A stretch of 22,504 bases of DNA from CAZDHT01 sp964505325 (lineage in GTDB: Bacteria; Planctomycetota; PUPC01). The stretch's first letter is position 1. Each line of letters begins with the position of its first letter. Both the position numbers and the translations under genes were made by a program. Positions 14,395-20,053 of this stretch are shown piece by piece. The notes below the pieces were generated by a model. That model did no database searches, had not been told where the DNA came from, and was given only the letters and a program-made list of their open reading frames with translations. The stretch spans positions 1 through 22,504 of the forward strand of contig CAZDHT010000062.1 of the NCBI GenBank assembly GCA_964505325.1, written 5' to 3'.

Positions 14395-15753
14395 TTACGA
14401 ATCGAACAGACTGGTGTCCTGGTCAATGCCTTTCCTGAGAGCGAGGTTGAAAACGATTTCGACGGGCCACTGCTTTCCCGGCGGCAGGAGAATCCGCCGC
14501 GCGATGTTGCCCCAGGAGTAGACGCGCTTCCAGGCGCGGAGGAAGCCTTGCCGGAACGCCTCTTCGGCCGGCGCCCCGCCGGGGAACTTCAGGGGGGCGA
14601 ACCGGCCGGCCAGGTCGCGCCGCAGCCACCACTGGTCGTCCTTGATCTTGTCTTCCGCGCGCAGCCGGTCGAGCAGGGCGGTCCCGGGATAGGGGATCAA
14701 GGGAAACCACTGGGTGAAGGGCACGCGGTTCTTCACCAGGAACTTACGCGATGCGTCGAAGGCCAGGGTGTCCTCCGTGTCGAACCCGAAGATCATGGTC
14801 GCCGAGGTCGAGATGCCGGCGCGCCGGTAGGCCCTCAAGCAGGCGGAGTAGTCTTCGACGGCATTATGGGTCTTGCGCATAAGGCGCAACTGCTTGGTCG
14901 ACAGGCTCTCGATCCCGATGCATAGGAAGATGCAGCCGCTTCTGGCCGCCAACTCGATCAGTTCTCGATCCTTCGCGGCGGCCAGTGTGGCCTGGCCGAC
15001 CCACTTGATCTTGAGGGGCACGAGTTCCCGGAGAAGCTCCCGGGCGTACTTCGGCGACGCGAAGATGTTGTCGTCTACGAAGAAATAGGCTTTCGCGCCG
15101 CTCGCCCGGACCTCGGCCACCACGTCGGCGATCGGTCGCGGGCGGTACTCGCGCCCGTTGAAAGCCGCGACCGAGCAGAACTCGCAGCCGTGGGGGCATC
15201 CCCGAGCCGCTTGGATGGGCACCAGCGGCGCGGCGATGGGAATGAGGCGGTAGAGGCCCTTGGGCCGAAACAACACGTAGCGCGACGAGTCGATGAGCGA
15301 GAACCTCGGCGGAGGAAGGTTATCGAGCGGGGGGGGGCGCTCAGCCACGTACCGCTTCTTCGCACGGCCCTCGCGGAAGTCATTGAGGAACCGCGGCCAC
15401 GTCTCTTCCGCCTCGCCCACGACGACGGTGTCGGCGTGCTCCTCTGCTTCGTCCGGTGCGAGCGAGACGTGGATGCCGCCCATCACGACCGGCACGCGCC
15501 GGCGCCGGAACTCATCGGCGATTTCATAGGCTCTGAGCGCCCGATTCGTGTACGAGGTGATTCCCACGAGATCTACCGGCTCCTCGTAGTTCGGCTCCCC
15601 GAAGTAGTCGTTCTCGATGACAATCTCGACATCGTTCGGCGCCAGGGCAGCCAGGTGGGGCAGCGTGAGCGAAGGAATCAGGAGCCACTTGCCCCTCAGC
15701 AGCTTGCCGCTCCCAAGATACCGGGTCGGCTCGATCAGCTTGACCTTCATCAT
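14395..15753 (-). CDS. B12-binding-domain radical SAM protein
   Basis: This 452-residue protein has an N-terminal cobalamin-binding-like Rossmann domain (about 1-130, with MGGIHVSLAPDEAEEHADTV at 91-110) and a radical SAM barrel. The 4Fe-4S site is RGCPHGCEFC (CxxxCxxC: Cys186, Cys190, Cys193). Later FFVDDN, IGIESL and MIFGFDTE segments are typical of the barrel. No DxHxxG cobalt-ligand motif is visible, as in many of this class. The family includes methyltransferases and ring-forming enzymes on unactivated carbon; the substrate here is unknown. It lacks the extra cysteine motif of lipoyl synthase. The start ATG overlaps the gcvPB stop (TGATG), with GAGG shortly upstream, so translation is probably coupled. 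A second in-frame ATG follows at 15750. Confidence 0.85.
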   Translation of the reverse strand: MMKVKLIEPTRYLGSGKLLRGKWLLIPSLTLPHLAALAPNDVEIVIENDYFGEPNYEEPVDLVGITSYTNRALRAYEIADEFRRRRVPVVMGGIHVSLAPDEAEEHADTVVVGEAEETWPRFLNDFREGRAKKRYVAERPPPLDNLPPPRFSLIDSSRYVLFRPKGLYRLIPIAAPLVPIQAARGCPHGCEFCSVAAFNGREYRPRPIADVVAEVRASGAKAYFFVDDNIFASPKYARELLRELVPLKIKWVGQATLAAAKDRELIELAARSGCIFLCIGIESLSTKQLRLMRKTHNAVEDYSACLRAYRRAGISTSATMIFGFDTEDTLAFDASRKFLVKNRVPFTQWFPLIPYPGTALLDRLRAEDKIKDDQWWLRRDLAGRFAPLKFPGGAPAEEAFRQGFLRAWKRVYSWGNIARRILLPPGKQWPVEIVFNLALRKGIDQDTSLFDS

Positions 15754-17243
15754 CAGGACCTCGGGTCCGGGGCTGCGCCAGGCAAGGGCAGCGGCGCTGA
15801 GAGCGACGCGAGATCCAACTCTCTGGCCGCCGCGTATTCGTCCAGCCGCGTGACGGGTGTGGTCACCGGGGCGCGATGAAGGGCTTCGGGATCCGACTCG
15901 GCCAGCTCCGCGATCTCGACCATCGCGTCGCAGAAGGCGTCGAGCGTCTCCTTCGATTCCGTCTCGGTCGGCTCGATCATCAGCGCCTCTTTGACGATGA
16001 GCGGGAAGTAGACGGTCGGGGGATGGAATCCCCGGTCGATCAGTCCCTTTGCGATGTCGAGCGCGTGGACCCCGTTCTTGACCTGACGTGACGCCGACAG
16101 CACGCACTCGTGCATGCACAGCGTGCCGTAGGGCACGTCGTAGTGGTCTCTCAGACGGCTCAAGACGTAGTTCGCGTTGAGGACCGCGTGGTCTGCGACC
16201 TCGATCAGGCCCTGGCGCCCCAGCGTCAGAATGTAGGCGTACGCCCGGAGCAGCACGCCGAAGTTGCCATAGAACGGTGCCACGTAGCCGATGCTCTTTT
16301 CCTTGTCGTACCGCAGGAAGTACGTTCCGTCCTGGCGCCTCTCCACCAGCGAGGTCGGCAGGAAGTCCGCCAGGGCCTCGCTGACGCCGACCGGCCCCGC
16401 TCCGGGGCCTCCTCCGCCGTGCGGAGTGGCGAACGTCTTGTGCAGGTTCAGATGCACCACGTCGAACCCGATGTCGCCCGGACGGCACTTGCCCAGAATC
16501 GCGTTCAGGTTGGCGCCGTCGTAGTACATCAGGCCGCCGGCCTCGTGTGTCAGGTCGGCGATTTCCTTGATGTGCGGGTTGAACAGGCCCAGCGTGTTGG
16601 GGCACGTCAGCATGACCGCCGCCACCTCGTCGTCCAGCGCCTCCCGGAGCGCCTCCAGCCCCATCAGCCCGTTCTCGTCCGACGTCACCGGCACGACCTT
16701 GAACCCGCCGATCGCCGCACTGGCCGGGTTCGTGCCGTGGGCGGAATCCGGCACGATCACTTTGGTCTTCCTCGCGCCCGTGGCGCGGTGGTACGCGGCG
16801 ATGAGCATCACCCCGGTCAACTCACCATGAGCGCCGGCCAGGGGCTGCATGGTGAACGCGGCCATGCCGGTGATCTCGCACAACAGCCGATCCAGCTCGT
16901 GGAGGACCTGAAGGGCGCCCTGGGTCAGCATGCCGCCGATGCGCAATTGGGGCAGAAGCGGATGGAGCTCCCGGAATCCCTCGTAGCTGCTGATCTCCTC
17001 GCACAGCTTCGGATTGTACTTCATCGTGCACGACCCGAGCGGATAGAACCCGCAATCGACGCCGAAGTTCCTTCGTGACAACTCGGTGAAGTGGCGGACC
17101 ACGTCGAGCTCCGACAACTCCGGGAGCTCGACGTCCCCCTCGCGGAGGTACTCGGGCGGCAGGTCGATGTCCGGCGGCAGGTGGGACTCCGGCAGGCTGG
17201 CGCCGCATCGGCCCGCCGCGCCTTTTTCGAAAATGAGCTTCAC
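15753..17243 (-). CDS. gcvPB: Glycine dehydrogenase (decarboxylating) subunit 2
   Basis: This 496-residue protein is the pyridoxal-phosphate-bearing half of the two-subunit P protein of the glycine cleavage system. With GcvPA it decarboxylates glycine and passes the aminomethyl group to lipoyl-GcvH. Diagnostic motifs are FYPLGSCTMKYNPK (66-79), QPLAGAHGE (133-141), PDSAHGTNPASA (165-176) and the cofactor lysine Lys269 in NLHKTFATPHGGGGPG. The start codon is GTG at 17243, behind GGAGG. Start, Shine-Dalgarno and first codons all lie in a 37-bp repeat shared with the gcvPA tail. A hicBA block now separates the gene from gcvPA, so it may depend on read-through or on transcription from the hicBA promoter. 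Confidence 0.95.
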   Translation of the reverse strand: MKLIFEKGAAGRCGASLPESHLPPDIDLPPEYLREGDVELPELSELDVVRHFTELSRRNFGVDCGFYPLGSCTMKYNPKLCEEISSYEGFRELHPLLPQLRIGGMLTQGALQVLHELDRLLCEITGMAAFTMQPLAGAHGELTGVMLIAAYHRATGARKTKVIVPDSAHGTNPASAAIGGFKVVPVTSDENGLMGLEALREALDDEVAAVMLTCPNTLGLFNPHIKEIADLTHEAGGLMYYDGANLNAILGKCRPGDIGFDVVHLNLHKTFATPHGGGGPGAGPVGVSEALADFLPTSLVERRQDGTYFLRYDKEKSIGYVAPFYGNFGVLLRAYAYILTLGRQGLIEVADHAVLNANYVLSRLRDHYDVPYGTLCMHECVLSASRQVKNGVHALDIAKGLIDRGFHPPTVYFPLIVKEALMIEPTETESKETLDAFCDAMVEIAELAESDPEALHRAPVTTPVTRLDEYAAARELDLASLSAPLPLPGAAPDPRS

Positions 17244-17263
17244 AGCACCGCCTCCAGCGCCTC
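17227..17263. repeat. 37-bp direct repeat, copy A (gcvPB side)
   Basis: All 37 bases are identical to 18020-18056. On the minus strand this copy reads as the last seven codons and stop of gcvPA (GAGGCGCTGGAGGCGGTGCT then GTGA), overlapping the first codons of gcvPB. It supplies the working gcvPB start codon and Shine-Dalgarno. With one mismatch the match extends to 17224. Beyond 17263 the sequence is foreign to gcvPA. Confidence 0.95.
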
Positions 17264-17291
17264 GGCTGCTGTCCTGTTTACTGCCTCCCTG

Positions 17292-17315
17292 GTCGTCGAA
17301 ATGACATGCGACGAC
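17292..17315. repeat. Inverted repeat downstream of hicA
   Basis: GTCGTCG (17292-17298) and CGACGAC (17309-17315) form a seven-pair stem with a ten-base loop. It lies in the non-coding flank between hicA and gcvPB, close to direct-repeat copy A. It could be a weak transcription stop or a protein-binding dyad near the cassette end. No T tract follows on the minus strand. Confidence 0.35.
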
Positions 17316-17350
17316 GCAAGTCCCGTTCGCACAAGAGCATGCGTCTTCTC

Positions 17351-17367
17351 AGTGTGACAGGCACACT
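17351..17367. repeat. Short palindrome downstream of hicA
   Basis: AGTGTG (17351-17356) and CACACT (17362-17367) flank the five-base loop ACAGG. The sequence lies 22 bases after the hicA stop codon. Its layout (GTG, short centre, CAC) recalls the palindrome at 1795-1816. Both may be copies or relatives of one small interspersed repeat type. Without a T tract it is at best a weak terminator. Confidence 0.35.
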
Positions 17368-17388
17368 TCCGGCCGCCCTTCAAGAATA

Positions 17389-17619
17389 TCACAGCCTATT
17401 CCACTCCTCTACTGTGATTCTTCGTGCAAGAATGGACTGCGCCTCTCGAAGCATCATTCTGAGTTGGGGGACGGAGTATTCGCGGTTCGATGGAATGGCA
17501 AGCCGATGTTGCCTGTACACCATGAATTGGTGCCGGGCGCCGGTGAAAGGCCCGTCAAATCCAAGCGCACGCAGCCTGCGAATGAAATCTTTCCTCTTAC
17601 ACGGGGACCACTGACTCAC
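17389..17619 (-). CDS. hicA: HicA-family mRNA interferase toxin
   Basis: This 76-residue protein fits the HicA toxin family, small double-stranded-RNA-binding-fold ribonucleases that cleave mRNA and are neutralised by HicB. KRKDFIRRLRALGF (8-21) matches the usual N-terminal helix, and GARHQFMVYRQHRLAIPSN carries the catalytic-type His in the position of the family's G-x-x-H motif. The start is GTG, eight bases after AGGAG (17628-17632). It overlaps the end of hicB by 23 bases, giving the antitoxin-first order common in HicBA modules with translational coupling. The family call rests on motif, size and partner. Whether the toxin is active cannot be seen. Confidence 0.8.
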   Translation of the reverse strand: MSQWSPCKRKDFIRRLRALGFDGPFTGARHQFMVYRQHRLAIPSNREYSVPQLRMMLREAQSILARRITVEEWNRL

Positions 17620-17863
17620 GGTGAGGTCTCCTGTTGAGGCTTATTCCGTTGATCACCGGAAGCCGATGTCCCAACTTGAGTCCTACGAGAATCCAGTCCT
17701 CCAGGGTCGAGCGCAACCGATCCTCGCATTCTCGCAGGGATTTCGCGAAGGCGACAACCCCTTTGCATTTTGGTATCCGTCCCGCAAAAGAACCGTCTTC
17801 AAGTTTGTCGTACTTAGCGTGCTCCAGGGCACAATTGATGTAATCTGTCAAAGTGAATTCCAT
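17597..17863 (-). CDS. hicB: HicB-family antitoxin
   Basis: This 88-residue protein has the HicB partially-degraded-RNase-H-like fold: a TDYINCALEHAKYDKLEDG opening, FAGRIPKCKGVVAFAKSLRECEDRL (strand, loop and helix), then LEDWILVGLKLGHRLPVI. It would bind and block HicA. No helix-turn-helix or ribbon-helix-helix tail follows position 88, so DNA autoregulation, if any, is not obvious. The ATG has a very strong Shine-Dalgarno (AGGAGGT, 17870-17876, six-base spacer). This fits higher antitoxin than toxin synthesis. The gene is in the low-GC block between gcvPA and gcvPB, on the operon's strand. Confidence 0.82.
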   Translation of the reverse strand: MEFTLTDYINCALEHAKYDKLEDGSFAGRIPKCKGVVAFAKSLRECEDRLRSTLEDWILVGLKLGHRLPVINGISLNRRPHRESVVPV

Positions 17864-17940
17864 CTGTTCACCTCCTCGTCAAGGGGAACCTGACCTTCGT
17901 TGCTCCAATAGATGATGATCTCGTACTTGACCCTGCACGC

Positions 17941-17969
17941 ATATTAGCAGTCCTCTCGCGCCGGTTCAA
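17941..17969 (-). promoter_or_regulatory. Candidate hicBA promoter inside the cassette
   Basis: Read on the minus strand, TTGAAC (17964-17969) and TAATAT (17941-17946) are exactly 17 bases apart, and TGC just before the -10 makes an extended -10 (TGnTAATAT). Each hexamer matches consensus at four of six positions. Transcription would start near 17934, about 70 bases before hicB. GTCAAG (17878-17883) and CTTGAC (17926-17931) form a widely spaced inverted pair in this leader and could be operator half-sites. This promoter might also drive gcvPB and the downstream genes. Confidence 0.45.
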
Positions 17970-18036
17970 CATTGGGCCGAGTCCCGGGACGGAGATGGCG
18001 AGGAGGACGAAGGCGATTCTCGAAAATGAGCTTCAC
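17944..18036 (-). pseudogene. Vestigial gcvPB start fragment beside gcvPA
   Basis: The GTG at 18036 overlaps the gcvPA stop as GTGA. It opens a 30-codon frame beginning VKLIFE, the same first six residues as intact gcvPB, before diverging (N-R-L-R-P-P) and ending at TAA (17946-17944). This is the gcvPB head left on the gcvPA side of the insertion by the 37-bp duplication. It probably still receives ribosomes finishing gcvPA. A tiny peptide of this kind is unlikely to function, but its translation runs over the hicBA promoter region. Confidence 0.7.
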
Positions 18037-18056
18037 AGCACCGCCTCCAGCGCCTC
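18020..18056. repeat. 37-bp direct repeat, copy B (gcvPA side)
   Basis: This copy is identical to 17227-17263. It contains the natural end of gcvPA (E-A-L-E-A-V-L-stop) and a copied gcvPB start. Joining copy B to copy A with loss of the 793-bp unit would rebuild a gcvPA-gcvPB junction with a 4-base GTGA overlap, a common form in tight operons. Homologous or slipped-strand deletion between the copies is therefore possible. Confidence 0.95.
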
Positions 18057-19412
18057 CGCCAGCATGCCGATGTCTTCCTTCGTTCGCTTCTCGGTCACCG
18101 CGACGAGCAGGCAGTTGCGCAGCGCGGGATAGTACCTCCCGAGCGGGAACCCGGCGGCGATGCCTTTCTCGATGAGCTCATTGACCACCTCCGCCGCGTT
18201 CGCGACGGGCAGTTCCAGTGCGAATTCGTTGAACGTGGGCGCGTCAGAGAGAAGTCCAACGCCGGGGATGGCCGTCAGCCGGCCCCGGGCGTAGTGTGCT
18301 TTCGCGGCGCACATTTGGGCGACGCGCCTGAGCCCCTGCTTGCCGACCAACGAAAGATAGATGACGGCGCGCACGGCGCACAGCGCTTCGTTGGAGCAGA
18401 TGTTGGATGTGGCTTTCTCGCGGCGGATGTGCTGTTCGCGGGCTTGCAGCGTCATCACGAACCCGCGGCGCCCGTTGCGGTCGCGTGCGGCCCCCACGAT
18501 CCGGCCGGGCATCTTGCGAACGTATTTTCTGCGCGTGGCCATCAGGCCGAGGTAGGGCCCGCCGAACGACAGCGGCAGGCCCAGGCTCTGGCCTTCGCCT
18601 GTCACGATGTCAAACCCCATCGCGCCAGGCGTCTTGAGGATGCCCAGCGACAGCGGATAGACCGATGCCACCGCGATGGCGCCGACCGAGTGGGCGGCCT
18701 CGACCAGGCCGGAGAAATCGTCCACCACGCCGAAGAAATTCGGGTTCTGCAGGATCACCGCGCCCGTCTTGTCGTCGAGCTGTTTCTTGAATTCCTCTCG
18801 GTCCGTTCGGCCGCCCGACGGGTCGACGGCCACCAGTTGGATGTCCAGGTTGCTCGTGTAGCAGTCCATCATCTTGCGGTGGATGGGGCTGACGGCGCCG
18901 TCGATGACGATCTTCGGGCGCCGGGTGATCCGAATGGCCATCATCATCGCTTCGTACAGCGCGGTGCCGCCGTCATACAGCGAGGCGTTGGCGACCTCCA
19001 TGTCGGTCAGACGGCAGATGGCGGACTGGTACTCGTACATCGCCTGGAGGATGCCCTGCGATATCTCCGGCTGATAGGGGGTGTACGCGGTGGCAAACTC
19101 GGATCGGCTTGCCAGCGCATCGACCGCGGCAGGTATGAAGTGGTCGTAGAAGCCGCCGCCGACGAAGCAAACGAGGTCCGTGGCGTTCTTCTTGGCGAGC
19201 GCCTGGAGCTTGCGCCGCACCGCGAATTCCGACATGCCCGGCGGGACATCGAACGACACCGGGCGCTCAGACGGCCGCGCCGCGTCGAACAGTTCGTGCG
19301 TCTTCGGGCGCAACTCCTTCGGAATGACGGCGAACAAGTCGTCGATGGACCCGACGCCGATGGCCGCCAGCATCTCGCGGCGTTCGGCTTCCGTATGCGG
19401 CACGTAGGGCAT
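18033..19412 (-). CDS. gcvPA: Glycine dehydrogenase (decarboxylating) subunit 1
   Basis: This 459-residue protein is the partner half of the two-subunit P protein, forming a heterotetramer with GcvPB for glycine decarboxylation. Characteristic segments are MPYVPHTEAERREML at the start, FVGGGFYDHFIPAAVD (83-98), SEFATAYTPYQPEISQG (104-120) and YEYQSAICRLTDMEVANASLYDGG (127-149). ATG 19412 lies two bases after the gcvH stop (TAG CC ATG), so the genes are tightly coupled. A frame extension to 19511 would run through gcvH and was not used. The natural 3' neighbour gcvPB has been displaced by the hicBA cassette, yet the gcvPA reading frame and stop are intact. Confidence 0.95.
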   Translation of the reverse strand: MPYVPHTEAERREMLAAIGVGSIDDLFAVIPKELRPKTHELFDAARPSERPVSFDVPPGMSEFAVRRKLQALAKKNATDLVCFVGGGFYDHFIPAAVDALASRSEFATAYTPYQPEISQGILQAMYEYQSAICRLTDMEVANASLYDGGTALYEAMMMAIRITRRPKIVIDGAVSPIHRKMMDCYTSNLDIQLVAVDPSGGRTDREEFKKQLDDKTGAVILQNPNFFGVVDDFSGLVEAAHSVGAIAVASVYPLSLGILKTPGAMGFDIVTGEGQSLGLPLSFGGPYLGLMATRRKYVRKMPGRIVGAARDRNGRRGFVMTLQAREQHIRREKATSNICSNEALCAVRAVIYLSLVGKQGLRRVAQMCAAKAHYARGRLTAIPGVGLLSDAPTFNEFALELPVANAAEVVNELIEKGIAAGFPLGRYYPALRNCLLVAVTEKRTKEDIGMLAEALEAVL

Positions 19413-19414
19413 GG

Positions 19415-19813
19415 CTATGCCTGGGCTTCTTCCTGGCTGATGAGTTCCGCGTATTGCTCGGGCGAGAGCAGCGCGCCGAACTCGGCCGGGTCGACGCCAC
19501 TGACCTTGCACAGCCAGCCCTCGCCGTAGGGGTCTGCGTTAATCCGGTTCGGCTCGGCCTCGAGCGCGTCGTTAACCGCCGCCACCCTCCCGCTGACGGG
19601 CGCGTACACGTCGCTGGCCGCCTTGAGCGACTCGACCACCGCGAACTCCTTGCCCTGGGCAAATTCCCAGCCGAGCTCCGGGAGCTCCACGTAGGTAACC
19701 TCGCCCAGCGCGTTCTGTGCGAAGTCGGTGACGCCGATCGTCGCCGTCCCGCCCTCCAGGCGGACCCACTCGTGCTGATCGGTGTACTTCAGATCGTCAG
19801 GCACGTTCGACAT
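19415..19813 (-). CDS. gcvH: Glycine cleavage system H protein
   Basis: This 132-residue lipoyl carrier shuttles the aminomethyl intermediate of glycine cleavage among the P, T and L proteins. The lipoylated lysine is Lys64 in ESLKAASDVYAPVSG. The opening DLKYTDQHEWVRLEGGTATIGVTDFAQ is typical. The length is normal for GcvH. ATG 19813 is chosen because GGAGGA (19819-19824) lies five bases upstream. The 20-residue extension from 19873 would cross the promoter. It is the first gene of the operon and is followed two bases later by gcvPA. No lipoate attachment genes are seen nearby. Confidence 0.96.
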   Translation of the reverse strand: MSNVPDDLKYTDQHEWVRLEGGTATIGVTDFAQNALGEVTYVELPELGWEFAQGKEFAVVESLKAASDVYAPVSGRVAAVNDALEAEPNRINADPYGEGWLCKVSGVDPAEFGALLSPEQYAELISQEEAQA

Positions 19814-19844
19814 GGCGCTCCTCCATCGTCCTAAGTGTCGTCCG

Positions 19845-19873
19845 AGTCTAACCCCGCGGCAGGGCAGTGTCAA
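19845..19873 (-). promoter_or_regulatory. Likely promoter of the gcv operon
   Basis: On the minus strand a perfect -35 hexamer TTGACA (19868-19873) is followed after 17 bases by TAGACT (19845-19850), four of six to the -10 consensus. Transcription would start near 19838, leaving only about 25 leader bases before gcvH. That is too short for a glycine riboswitch, a common control of gcv operons in other bacteria, so regulation here must be different. Confidence 0.65.
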
Positions 19874-20053
19874 GCCGGCTTGGCGCCGACCCCTGTCCTT
19901 CCAGCGACTGACTCGCCGCGGCCGTGCGCGAGAAGCTCAAGGACATCATCGAGGCGGAGGACCTGCGCAAGTACATCCTGCAAGAATTGCGGATTGCGGA
20001 CGGGCGAAGAAGGGGAGGACGTTCCGCTTGTCGCAACATCCGCCGAAAGCGCG
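19874..20053 (+). other. Intergenic stretch with possible gene remnant
   Basis: This stretch separates the gcv promoter from the stop of the RCC1-repeat gene. On the plus strand an open frame from GTG 19924 runs to TGA 20082. It begins (M/V)REKLKDIIEAEDLRK, then becomes arginine-rich, and its end overlaps the RCC1 gene antisense. The first 15 residues recall the helix before the RpoN box of sigma-54 (xxRxxIKxLIxAExxxK), and RRKRVT occurs further on, but no intact RpoN box (ARRTVAKYRE) is present. It may be a decayed fragment or chance. No Shine-Dalgarno is evident. Confidence 0.2.

Larger units (their letters stand above)
17264..18019 (-). mobile_element. hicBA toxin-antitoxin cassette inserted at the gcvPA-gcvPB junction
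   Basis: This 756-bp block lies between two perfect 37-bp direct repeats and holds only hicB, hicA and short flanks. Two 60-base lines counted inside it give 50% G+C, against 58-68% in nearby gcv lines. The repeats regenerate the end of gcvPA and the start of gcvPB, so neither gene is broken. No transposase, integrase or terminal inverted repeats of an insertion sequence were found. A 37-bp duplication is longer than usual transposon target duplications and more like the att repeats of site-specific elements, or a product of template switching. Insertion is inferred from the repeat layout, composition and break in operon logic. Confidence 0.75.

Noticed and set aside
14395..15753. Lipoyl synthase (LipA) for the adjacent gcvH
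   Set aside because: The protein has a B12-binding-like N-terminal domain and one CxxxCxxC cluster. LipA's additional cysteine motif is absent.
15754..16605. Upstream extension of the radical SAM frame
   Set aside because: It is a shadow frame of gcvPB on the same strand. The TGATG overlap and Shine-Dalgarno fix the start at 15753.
17621..17893. 90-residue plus-strand frame in the cassette
   Set aside because: It is antisense to hicB, which has a strong Shine-Dalgarno, family similarity and an overlapping hicA partner.
17264..18019. Ordinary insertion sequence or MITE
   Set aside because: There is no transposase, no matching terminal inverted repeats, and the flanking duplication (37 bp) is far longer than normal target duplications.
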